Shown here one piece after another: positions 52,279 through 59,936 of a stretch of DNA of 64,000 bases. The stretch lies in NCBI RefSeq assembly GCF_030167905.1, contig NZ_JARGNA010000009.1, positions 1 to 64,000 of the forward strand, in the 5' to 3' direction. The stretch is from Flavobacterium terrisoli (GTDB taxonomy: Bacteria; Bacteroidota; Bacteroidia; Flavobacteriales; Flavobacteriaceae). The translations under genes were made by a program, and so were the position numbers. The notes under the pieces are model-generated. The model was given only the letters and a program-made list of their open reading frames with translations, was not told the DNA's origin and ran no database searches. How positions within the stretch are numbered: the stretch's first letter is position 1; each line of letters opens with the position of its first letter.

Positions 52279-53241
52279 ATGGCAACAGAAATAATAAGAT
52301 TTCACTTCTATTCAATTAAATTTACACCATACACAGAAGTTGCTAAAGACCACAGTAGCAATTCAATTCTACGAGGTTCTATCGATTATCTAATGAACGA
52401 ACTTGTTAATGGAAAAGGTCATTTAATTGATAGAAATAGAAATCGTCAAAATGAAGGTCCAAGAGAGCTATTTCTAACAAGCGCATCTTACATGGCAAGG
52501 GAAAAAAGAATTCGTTGCTCAATTGCGTTGCTTCGTTCAGGTCGAATTCCACAGATTAAACCAATAGACGAATTTAAATTAATTCCTATAACTAATTTAG
52601 GTTCAATCGCTGAAGAAACTCATTTTTATATCGATTATAATCGCCCTTATGGAGTCATATGTGTTGAGTACAATTACAATGGACCAAGAATATCTGATAT
52701 AGAGTATTATTTGAGGAATGTTGCTAGAAATGTTTTGAGATTGTCAAAAACGACTGATGTCAATTTGTATATGAGCAATACAATTGATAAAACACTTGCT
52801 AGTTTAAAAAATGTACTTAACCTAGACATTAAATTACAACCGAGAAAATTAGCGCAAATGGACACTGATTTGGTTGGAAAATATTTCACTGGCCTGAATT
52901 CAATTGGAAATTCTTTGAAGCCAAAATTTTTAAAATTAGAAGCCATGTTCCAAGCTCCTGGAAAAGGAGTTGAAAGTTCTGAATTGAATAAAGAAGCAAA
53001 TTCTATGGTTATGGAACTTATTCGAAAATTTAAAACACGACCATTTAACATAGACGTATTTGAAAATTTTGTTGTTAAGTACGAAGATAAAGTAGGAAAT
53101 CAAGAACTATTTGATTTATTAAAGGGTAAAGTTGAAATTATCAAAGAAGTTGAGATGCAAACGCTAACCAATAGAAGAAAATGGTATGAGTTAATTGAAG
53201 AAGATTTTAATGAGTTTATGATTAACTTTGGTAAACTATGA
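52279..53241 (+). CDS. Unknown soluble protein of a two-gene module (cassette B)
   Basis: A 320-residue protein without a recognised domain. It is soluble and basic, with ATEIIRFHFYSIKFTPYTEV at the start and a helical C-terminus ending MINFGKL. The upstream in-frame ATG at 52225 lies inside the attC-like site, so the ATG at 52279 is the better start, 33 nt into the unit. Its stop overlaps the start of a membrane-protein gene (ATGA), so the pair is translationally coupled. A soluble-plus-membrane pair of this type resembles several two-gene anti-phage modules in layout only. Confidence 0.75.
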   Translation: MATEIIRFHFYSIKFTPYTEVAKDHSSNSILRGSIDYLMNELVNGKGHLIDRNRNRQNEGPRELFLTSASYMAREKRIRCSIALLRSGRIPQIKPIDEFKLIPITNLGSIAEETHFYIDYNRPYGVICVEYNYNGPRISDIEYYLRNVARNVLRLSKTTDVNLYMSNTIDKTLASLKNVLNLDIKLQPRKLAQMDTDLVGKYFTGLNSIGNSLKPKFLKLEAMFQAPGKGVESSELNKEANSMVMELIRKFKTRPFNIDVFENFVVKYEDKVGNQELFDLLKGKVEIIKEVEMQTLTNRRKWYELIEEDFNEFMINFGKL

Positions 53242-53729
53242 TTTTAGATTATTACTTTAGAAAACCAATTTTCTGGGATTACACAATTGCAATAATTGTT
53301 GTATCAATTTTATTATACATAGATTATCTCGACAAACTTATATTTCCATCGATTGATAGGTCATTATCTATTACATCCGACTTATCAAACGTAGGGCTAA
53401 CATTAGCTGGTTTCATTTTAACGCTTTTAACTGTACTTATAACTTTTAAAAGTGCATCGAAAATTTCTAAAGAACAATATTCGGAAGACGACACAATATT
53501 TGATTTATTTTTTGTCTCTGATCTATATTTCATTACCGTTAGAATTTTAAAAAATTGTATCAAATCACTTATAGTTATTTCTGTAGTTGGCTACGCTGTA
53601 AAATTATCATTACCCCAAGAATGTTTTAAGATTACATTTTTCTATAACATATTTGCATTAATAGTTTTGGCTTTATCAGTTTGGAGATGTTTACTGATTT
53701 TATCAAAAATTTTGCATTTACAAAAATAA
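53238..53729 (+). CDS. Unknown four-span membrane protein (cassette B, second gene)
   Basis: A 163-residue membrane protein with hydrophobic spans near residues 14-27, 50-73, 103-122 and 135-155, with a conserved-looking SNVGLTLAGFILTLLTVLITF span. It has no motif I know. It overlaps the stop of the soluble protein gene by four bases. Its stop is 4 nt before the next attC-like site. The unit is the only one here carrying two genes. Confidence 0.75.
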   Translation: MILDYYFRKPIFWDYTIAIIVVSILLYIDYLDKLIFPSIDRSLSITSDLSNVGLTLAGFILTLLTVLITFKSASKISKEQYSEDDTIFDLFFVSDLYFITVRILKNCIKSLIVISVVGYAVKLSLPQECFKITFFYNIFALIVLALSVWRCLLILSKILHLQK

Positions 53730-53733
53730 CTGC

Positions 53734-53864
53734 CTATAACTTCATCTAGCGTCAATGGCTAGGTCAGAGCTATCAGGTAAGTAAGTTGATGTAATAAAAT
53801 TTTGGTTACATTTGTTTGGACCTTGCTAATAGTCGCCACGAACGCTAGATGAGGAACCTACTAG
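53734..53864 (+). other. attC-like site B
   Basis: 131 bp, as long as site A. R'' CTATAAC (53734-53740); the R' position reads CTACTAG (53858-53864), a changed core. CATCTAGCGT (53743-53752) pairs perfectly over 10 bp with ACGCTAGATG (53842-53851). The central part holds TTG-N18-TACATTTG. Confidence 0.6.
53786..53814 (+). promoter_or_regulatory. Promoter inside attC-like site B
   Basis: TTG (53786-53788), 18 nt, TACATTTG (53807-53814), a full TAnnTTTG match, 72 nt before the next gene's ATG at 53887. Confidence 0.55.
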
Positions 53865-53886
53865 GCAATTTTAAACTTATCTTACA

Positions 53887-54720
53887 ATGAAATTTTCCCC
53901 GAAATTAAAATCTTTATTCAAGACTATAGATGATTTAAATTTTACTGACTTTTTAAAATCAAATGATTTTCATAGGATGTGTGTTCGTCTAGAAATTGAG
54001 ACTTTTTGGAATTCTGTTTATACTGATGCAGAAAAAAATAGAACATTTTATTCTGTTGGAATGGATACAGAAGGATATGATTCTAATGAAGCTTTAAAAA
54101 TGTCGTTGAATTTAATTTTTGAAAAATATTATGATCAATTTTTTGACTTTATGATTGAATTTTTAAACGCTTTTACTAATTGGCAAAAGCAAGATTTAAA
54201 CATTGTAGAGTTAAAAGAAGATTTTAAAATATTAAATGCTCCTAAAGAAGTTATCATTCAGCTTGAAAGTTTAGGAAGGAAATATTCTGCACCAATACCT
54301 AAAACAATAATACCTGAATCTGTTTGGAATTCTGAAAAGGTTGAGGAGATTTTAAACAAGATGGATACTTCAATAAAAGAAGGCGATTATAATTTGACAC
54401 TGACATACGCATATACTTGTTTAGAAGGATTATTCAAATCATTTATAGCAGAAAAAATTCCTGAAAAAAAAGAAGTTGATAAGTTAAATTTACTTTCGAC
54501 TTTAGTTAGAGATTATATTAAAACTCAGTTAGTAAACGAAAATAGGCATTATCCAGAGCATGTATTAAACTTAATACCTACTGTAACAAATGCAATTTCA
54601 AATGCAAGAAATGAATTTAGTGATTCACACTTTGATAATAATTCGGAAAAATGGTTAGCAGAATTTTCCCGTGATTGTGTAAACTCAATCGCAAGATTGA
54701 TAATAAAGTTTATTAAATAA
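53887..54720 (+). CDS. Abortive-infection-like protein (cassette D)
   Basis: A 277-residue protein. The C-terminal third looks like the Abi C-terminal domain found in abortive-infection proteins: LTLTYAYTCLEGLFKSFI, then LLSTLVRDYI and the end segment VTNAISNARNEFSDSHFDNN, similar to the family's RNxxGD-HG motif. The N-terminus is unknown. It starts 28 nt into its unit and stops 7 nt before site D. The anti-phage role is inferred from the family, which is not certain here. Confidence 0.65.
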   Translation: MKFSPKLKSLFKTIDDLNFTDFLKSNDFHRMCVRLEIETFWNSVYTDAEKNRTFYSVGMDTEGYDSNEALKMSLNLIFEKYYDQFFDFMIEFLNAFTNWQKQDLNIVELKEDFKILNAPKEVIIQLESLGRKYSAPIPKTIIPESVWNSEKVEEILNKMDTSIKEGDYNLTLTYAYTCLEGLFKSFIAEKIPEKKEVDKLNLLSTLVRDYIKTQLVNENRHYPEHVLNLIPTVTNAISNARNEFSDSHFDNNSEKWLAEFSRDCVNSIARLIIKFIK

Positions 54721-54727
54721 AAACTGT

Positions 54728-54859
54728 CTGTAACAGCGGTTGTCAGCTATAGCTGGTTTTCGTGAATGCAACTTATTTTTTTACGTAAAAACTTTATCTT
54801 AGCAGAAAGTACGCAGCTCGCTTGATTCGCTACTGACTAATAGTTGCGAAACGTTATAA
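54728..54859 (+). other. attC-like site D
   Basis: 132 bp. R'' CTGTAAC (54728-54734), then AGCGGTTGTCAGC as in the other sites; GTCAG...CTGAC can pair across the site. R' is GTTATAA (54853-54859). The central part is A/T rich with a TATCTTAG element. Pairing is weaker than in sites A and H. Confidence 0.55.
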
Positions 54860-54899
54860 GCAAGCGCTCACGACTACTATTCTAATTAAAAAAGACTTT

Positions 54900-55484
54900 A
54901 TGACAACTACAGAAATAGCATTGCTTTCCACTTGTATAGGAGCAAGCGCAGGTATTTTTTCTCAAGTAATTGCGAATGTCCTAAGAGATAAAACAGATAA
55001 ACGAAAATTAATAATAGATTGCGTTTCAGAGGAAAGAAAGTTAGCGCATATATTATTTATTCATGTAAGGCGTTTAGAAAGTGCTTTAATCAATACAGAA
55101 TATTATTTTCAGTTATCCATAATTGAAATAAATGAGAAAGAAAGAGAAAAGCATTCTGAAAGATATCACAATGAACTTAAATATTGTGGCGACAGTTCTC
55201 GTGAGTATAATGCTTTACTTGGTGATTACTGCAAGAATATATACAAGTTATTAATGCTTACTAGTGACTCTAAGAAAATAGAAAATATTTTAGCAAAAAT
55301 TATGAGTCAACCTATTGATAACGCTATTGATATTTTTGAAAAATATGAAACATATCCGGAACTTTATCAAGTTTACCGTCAAACTATCGAAATGGGTGAA
55401 GTGAAATTAGAACCGTACAAGCAACTATTCAATGATATTTATAAAGAGATTCAACAAATTGTCGAAAATAGTGATGATAATTAA
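54900..55484 (+). CDS. Unknown protein with N-terminal anchor (cassette E)
   Basis: A 194-residue protein with an N-terminal hydrophobic segment (IALLSTCIGASAGIFSQVIA, residues 6-25) followed by a charged helical cytoplasmic region, with repeated lysine and glutamate. No family recognised. It starts 46 nt into its unit. The unit's 5' GTTATAAGC (54853-54861) is an exact complement of GCTTATAAC (55493-55501) at its 3' end, the closure expected for a circular cassette. Confidence 0.7.
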   Translation: MTTTEIALLSTCIGASAGIFSQVIANVLRDKTDKRKLIIDCVSEERKLAHILFIHVRRLESALINTEYYFQLSIIEINEKEREKHSERYHNELKYCGDSSREYNALLGDYCKNIYKLLMLTSDSKKIENILAKIMSQPIDNAIDIFEKYETYPELYQVYRQTIEMGEVKLEPYKQLFNDIYKEIQQIVENSDDN

Positions 55485-55494
55485 ACGTGCCAGC

Positions 55495-55653
55495 TTATAA
55501 CAGCGGTTTGTGGTAATTGCGAGGCTTGGGATTATCCCGAGTTTTTCCTTACTGACAGTCGCCTTCGGCTCTAGTCTCTGAAAACTCAAAAAGGAATTTT
55601 AATTTTGGAAGCAACAGTAATCAATCATCGCAAGTGTTGCAAGCCGCTAGGGA
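55495..55653 (+). other. attC-like site E (3' end altered)
   Basis: R'' TTATAAC (55495-55501) and AGCGGTTTG (55502-55510) pairing with CAAGCCGCT (55640-55648) over 9 bp with one T.G pair. An inner hairpin CTTGGGA-TTA-TCCCGAG follows. No GTT core follows the left arm; the sequence runs into the reverse-oriented RloB gene, whose TAG stop (55647-55649) lies in the arm. Confidence 0.55.
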
Positions 55654-56312
55654 TAATTTTTGGCACTTGCAATTATAGACTGTACTAATTTATAAACCCT
55701 TGTACCTAAATATTCTGGCCATCTTGTCTGGGGATTTATATCTAATTTTATAGCATTATCTATAGCGGTTTGAACTAATGGAATAAAACGATCAGCATCA
55801 TATTTAGCTTCATTAAAACCTCCCAATAAGTTTGAAAGCATTTTTTTTGAATATGTTTTGTTACGATTTACTTTAGCATTCCTAAATAAATCAGTTGAAA
55901 CTTTAGCTGAAACTAATGTACAATCAACTAAGTGAAGTATTAACCACAATTCAAAAGCAGGATTACTAACTGCTAGATAGTAACCTCTTTTCTGATTACA
56001 AATTTGAGCTACAGAACGCATCATTGATACATCCCAAGATTGATAATCTCTATCAATAACCATCCATAATTCATCTTCTTGATCGAGATTATATTCATCG
56101 CAAAATGCATTCAATTGATTCAAAACCTCCTCAGGACTCGAATTATCATCAAGCTTTTCAATTACTTCAACATGAACTTTTGTAGAATCAAAACCATTAG
56201 CAAGTGCCTCAAAATAAATTCTTTCCGTTTTTCTACCTTCGGTTGCTATTACGATTAACTTTGCGCTTCTTTTATTTTCCGGTCTCTTAAAATCTCTTTT
56301 AATTCTTCCCAT
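55647..56312 (-). CDS. RloB-like protein (AbiL second component)
   Basis: A 221-residue RloB family protein, as shown by KLIVIATEGRKTERIYFEALAN, WMVIDRDYQSWDV (acidic TOPRIM-like site) and FELWLILHLVD near residue 115. It starts with the ATG that overlaps the stop of the RloA gene (TAATG at 56310-56314); an ATG two codons upstream at 56318 is possible. RloA-RloB type pairs are described as the AbiL anti-phage system. The stop codon falls in the arm of attC-like site E. Confidence 0.85.
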   Translation of the reverse strand: MGRIKRDFKRPENKRSAKLIVIATEGRKTERIYFEALANGFDSTKVHVEVIEKLDDNSSPEEVLNQLNAFCDEYNLDQEDELWMVIDRDYQSWDVSMMRSVAQICNQKRGYYLAVSNPAFELWLILHLVDCTLVSAKVSTDLFRNAKVNRNKTYSKKMLSNLLGGFNEAKYDADRFIPLVQTAIDNAIKLDINPQTRWPEYLGTRVYKLVQSIIASAKNYP

Positions 56313-57655
56313 TACCACGATAAATCTTTAGGGTTAGATAGAAAAGGAATAGCCCCGTATCGTCCATTTAGATATCCTCTTTTAATATCATTATCAGCTC
56401 TTGGAGTGAATTCTAAAAGAGAATAAAATTTTGAACTACCTAACTTATTTTTCTCAACAAACCAAATTTCATCCTTTCTAAACAATTCCAAATCCAATAA
56501 ATTTGATTCATGAGTAGTAACTATTAATTGACTATTACTATTATTAAATTGGTTAACAAAATATTCTAAAATACCTTTTGTTAAAATTGGATGCATACTA
56601 CGGTCAATTTCATCTATTAAATAAACAGAATCGTTTTTGATAATATCAACAAGCATAGGAATAAAATCAATAAGCCTTCTTGTTCCGTCAGATTCTTCAT
56701 CCATTTCAAATAAAACTCCTTCCCCATTTTTATTCAAGTGAGTAGTTACAAGTTTAAATGCTTTTAATTTCCCTTTTTTATCTTTTTCAAAGGCATAACT
56801 TACTCTATTATCCTCAGAACCTATAACTGTTCTCTTTCCTTCTTCTAATTCAGAAATAATTTCATTAATTGCCTCTTTAGGCAATTCTTTTATATCTCTT
56901 TCATAATCAACTTCTTTAGTAATAAGCTCCGAAACACCTGTATTAAAATAATTTAAAAACTTAGACATTGATTTAGATAAGTCTTTGTTATTATCTAAAT
57001 GGAACTCTAATCCTCTAAATCTAGTTTTAGGGAAAAACACTTTTAGTTTATTATCAAACCAATCATACACTTCATTAACTTCATTAATAAAATCAAGATT
57101 TCTTTCAATACATTCCTTTAAGAAAGTTTTGTTATCTGGTGTGCCCCTTGCCACAAAATGTGCAAAGAGTTCATCATCTTTACTTTTAAACTTTACGCTT
57201 TCAAATTCGATACTAGTAACCTTTTTATTTGTTTTTCTTTCAAATATTTTTTTCTCGCTTTTTTTATTGATTAAATACAACCATTCTTCAGCAATTACTT
57301 TTTTATTAAATATTACACCATAGGCATAATTATTATTGCCAATTTTAATTTCAATTTCAATTTTAGAATTTGTTTTTGACTTTTCACCTAATTTAAAAAT
57401 TTCTACTGGAATATCTTTGTTAGAAACTAAACTTCTAGTAGCCATAGATTTAATTAAAGCAACAACTTTAATTAGATTTGATTTTCCAGATGCATTCGCT
57501 CCATACAAAATACCAGTCTTAAGAACTGGTATATCATCTCTTTTTTCTGAACGAACAATATGATCTCCTTTAACACTTCCCTTGCCTGGAATTAAGCTAA
57601 ATTCAATTTCAGAATCAAACGAAAGTATGTTAGATGCAAACACTCTAATAAGCAT
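56312..57655 (-). CDS. RloA-like AAA ATPase (AbiL first component)
   Basis: A 447-residue ABC-type/OLD-like ATPase. Walker A GANASGKSNL is near residue 54, the ABC-like region EMDEESDGTRRLIDFIPML near residue 310, and Walker B DSVYLIDEIDRSMHP near residue 340, then QLIVTTHESNLLD with the switch histidine. It is coupled by one base to RloB. This pair is oriented against all other genes in the run, so it came in by another event or by inversion. Confidence 0.87.
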   Translation of the reverse strand: MLIRVFASNILSFDSEIEFSLIPGKGSVKGDHIVRSEKRDDIPVLKTGILYGANASGKSNLIKVVALIKSMATRSLVSNKDIPVEIFKLGEKSKTNSKIEIEIKIGNNNYAYGVIFNKKVIAEEWLYLINKKSEKKIFERKTNKKVTSIEFESVKFKSKDDELFAHFVARGTPDNKTFLKECIERNLDFINEVNEVYDWFDNKLKVFFPKTRFRGLEFHLDNNKDLSKSMSKFLNYFNTGVSELITKEVDYERDIKELPKEAINEIISELEEGKRTVIGSEDNRVSYAFEKDKKGKLKAFKLVTTHLNKNGEGVLFEMDEESDGTRRLIDFIPMLVDIIKNDSVYLIDEIDRSMHPILTKGILEYFVNQFNNSNSQLIVTTHESNLLDLELFRKDEIWFVEKNKLGSSKFYSLLEFTPRADNDIKRGYLNGRYGAIPFLSNPKDLSW

Positions 57656-57714
57656 AATAATAAATTTTATGGCGCTAAATTACGAAAAAACCGTAACATC
57701 TGCAAAAATACAAA

Positions 57715-57943
57715 AAAACTAACCCTCACAGCAGTTTATTTCATCCTTTCGCTAGCGCTCGTGTACAAAGCCTCACTATCGGGATTAGCATTATCTTATC
57801 TATCCGGATTGTGTTGAAAACAATACCCATTGGCTATACTGGTCATGTGCTTGCATCGTGTCCCTTTTTTAGTAGTTCCTTTGCATTGAACCGTTTGAGA
57901 CTGGCCGCGACCCCGATGGCACGGATTTGCAATCTAGGCAATT
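57715..57943. other. Gene-free stretch between RloA and second leader block
   Basis: No reading frame or paired site I can support. It has small inverted pieces (CGCTAGCGCTCG near 57760) and a CCCGATGGCACGGATTTGCAAT string that looks like an old repeat remnant. The change from this to the leader block at 57944 is abrupt. Confidence 0.35.
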
Positions 57944-58080
57944 AGATGCTTAAAGGCATCTTTTATACTTCTTCTTCCATAAAACGTCAAATATTCATAC
58001 ATTCGTAAAGAGTGAAAATCATCAGATCAATCTGTTTAAAAAGGATGGATAAGGATGATTCTGTCAGACCTATAAGTAAG
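57944..58080 (+). other. attI-like leader block 2
   Basis: The second copy, ~137 bp, of the block at 51095-51236. Shared: AGATGCTTAAAGGCATCTTT hairpin, TTCATACATTCGTAAAG (17 of 17), and GTCAGACCTATAAGTAAG at the right end, directly before TTACCAGTAATATTT, where the first unit of the second run begins. The two copies differ in their middle part. Confidence 0.55.
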
Positions 58081-58095
58081 TTACCAGTAATATTT

Positions 58096-58848
58096 ATGAC
58101 CAAAGTGCTAAAAAACACCAAATCAGTTTCTGAAAGTTATGACCTTTTAGAACAGCTTATTGGAAAACACTTGGAATCACATACTGACAAACAGAAAACT
58201 CTTGAAATTTGTCATACTGGAAAGTTTTTATTATTCTTTGAAAACTTAAACATCAGCCAAGTTTCTGAAAAACCTGATTTCATTTTATTCGACGGAAAAG
58301 AAAAAATAGGTCTTGAACATCAAATAATTGTTGAATCAAAATCAAAAGAAAGAGAAGGCTTTTTCGAAAACATTTTTGCACAAGCTGAAACAGAATTACA
58401 ACAAGATACAGAATTACCAAACTTCCTCGCTGATTGTTATATTCAGTATTATGTAACATATAAATTAAATGAGAAGGAGAAATTAATTGAAATTGTAAAA
58501 ACCGTCATTAAGGAATATGTTCTCAACGATAACTTTATTGAAAATCCAATCATTGAGAGCATTTCACTTCAACCGCATTCACAAAAAAACATAAATGCGA
58601 ATATGGGCGCATGGTGGCAAAAAAACATACCAAAAGAAACTCTTGAAAACGCAATAAACAAAAAGAATGCTAAAGTTTCTAGTTATAGAGAAAATGGAAT
58701 ACAGAAGCAATGGCTTTTGTTGGTTATTGGAAGTAGCGGAGATAGTTCATTCGAAATGGATAAAGACTTGAAACTGGAAATTGAAACAAAGTTTGATAAG
58801 GTTTTCGTTTTAGAAGACTTAAGAAATACGTTATATGAATTGAAATAA
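58096..58848 (+). CDS. Unknown nuclease-like protein (cassette H)
   Basis: A 250-residue protein. PDFILFDGKEKIGLEHQIIV near residue 58 has the shape of a PD-(D/E)XK strand pair, but the lysine is not clear. GAWWQKNIPKETLENAINKK and KQWLLLVIGSSGDSS follow. I do not recognise a family. The upstream in-frame ATG at 58012 lies in the leader block; 58096 is right inside the unit (15 nt). The unit's ends match: 58080-58095 is the complement of 58847-58862 in 15 of 16 positions. Confidence 0.68.
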   Translation: MTKVLKNTKSVSESYDLLEQLIGKHLESHTDKQKTLEICHTGKFLLFFENLNISQVSEKPDFILFDGKEKIGLEHQIIVESKSKEREGFFENIFAQAETELQQDTELPNFLADCYIQYYVTYKLNEKEKLIEIVKTVIKEYVLNDNFIENPIIESISLQPHSQKNINANMGAWWQKNIPKETLENAINKKNAKVSSYRENGIQKQWLLLVIGSSGDSSFEMDKDLKLEIETKFDKVFVLEDLRNTLYELK

Positions 58849-58855
58849 ATACTAC

Positions 58856-58985
58856 TGGTAACAGCGGTTTGCAGCAATGGCTAGTTTAGATTTTCCTAGC
58901 CGGAAAATCTAAAAGAGAAAATTCCATATCTTTACAATTAAGCATTAAAATCGCCGCCACGGCTGCAAGCCGAGGAACGTTGTAG
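58856..58985 (+). other. attC-like site H
   Basis: 130 bp. R'' TGGTAAC (58856-58862), R' GTTGTAG (58979-58985). CGGTTTGCAGC (58865-58875) pairs with GCTGCAAGCCG (58962-58972) over 11 bp with one T.G. An inner hairpin GATTTTCC-TAGC-GGAAAATC lies in the middle. A TATCTTTA element is at 58927-58934. Confidence 0.62.
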
Positions 58986-59012
58986 GCAGTTTTAACCCAA
59001 ACCGCATAAATT

Positions 59013-59750
59013 ATGGATGAAACTTTACGAATGTATTGGGAATTATTCAATGAATCATGTTCAAACGAATTGATGATTCACAAAAGCCATAACCCCCTAA
59101 GAAATTTTGAAGAAGAATTTATAGAGGGTCCAATACTTGAATTGGGGTGTGGGCAAAGTAGTTTTTTAGTAGAATATTCTAAAACAGGTAAAGAAATATT
59201 TGCAATTGACAATGAAGATTTTCAATTAAGTCTTTTAAAAAAAAGAATTGAATCTTATGCTGGAAAACAAGCTGGAAAATTACATCTGTTAAATATAACC
59301 ATCCCGAAAAAAGAAATTCCAAAAGAAGTATTCTCTTTGGTTATTATGTCCGATTTTTTGCATTTTTTTTCAATAGAAGATTGTGGCAAAATCATCAATC
59401 AAATAGCTTCCAGAACTCAAAAAGGTTCATTAATTTATATTAAGGCGCATTCAATATCTCATTCTTATTTTAAGTCTACAGAGCCTGGGTTACATCAATA
59501 TTATAAACATTTTTTTTCAGAAACCGATTTACCTAAACTCTTTGACAAAAAATACTTTGAAAGAATCATGTTTTCCGACACCGTTCAAAGTGTCAGATCA
59601 AAGTTTTCAAGAGAAATGCAGATTAAATGGCACGAAAGAGTTTTAGATAAATATGAAGTATTTGATCCCGAAGATAGAGAAGAAGAGCTTAAGTCGACTA
59701 AAGAAGAATCAATTGTTGGTTATTTAGAATGTGTTTATAGACGAAAATAA
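59013..59750 (+). CDS. Class I SAM-dependent methyltransferase (cassette I)
   Basis: A 245-residue enzyme with the SAM-binding GPILELGCGQSSFLVEYS (motif I), IFAIDNED (acidic end of strand 2) and FSLVIMSDFLHFFS (motif IV region). The substrate is unknown; the second half is aromatic and helical. It starts 33 nt into its unit and stops 7 nt before site I. GTTGTAGGCAGTTTT (58979-58993) is an exact 15/15 complement of AAAACTGCCTACAAC (59750-59764). Confidence 0.82.
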   Translation: MDETLRMYWELFNESCSNELMIHKSHNPLRNFEEEFIEGPILELGCGQSSFLVEYSKTGKEIFAIDNEDFQLSLLKKRIESYAGKQAGKLHLLNITIPKKEIPKEVFSLVIMSDFLHFFSIEDCGKIINQIASRTQKGSLIYIKAHSISHSYFKSTEPGLHQYYKHFFSETDLPKLFDKKYFERIMFSDTVQSVRSKFSREMQIKWHERVLDKYEVFDPEDREEELKSTKEESIVGYLECVYRRK

Positions 59751-59757
59751 AAACTGC

Positions 59758-59893
59758 CTACAACAACGGTTTGTAGGCATTAAACGTCTTGGTCTGTACA
59801 TCGAATTTTCTCCGAAAATTCAAAGCCAAGTTTTGTACTTGGAATCATTAGTAATAAATTATCGTAGCTGTTACAAGCCGCAAGAAGTTGTGG
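59758..59893 (+). other. attC-like site I
   Basis: 136 bp. R'' CTACAAC (59758-59764), R' GTTGTGG (59887-59893). CGGTTTGTA (59767-59775) pairs with TACAAGCCG (59872-59880). Hairpins GAATTTTC-TCC-GAAAATTC and CCAAGT-TTTGT-ACTTGG lie in the centre. Bases 59802-59859 match 60804-60861 in 55 of 58. Confidence 0.62.
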
Positions 59894-59936
59894 CAATTAA
59901 TACAAACTTTGCTGTGAAATTTAAAATATATAGAAA

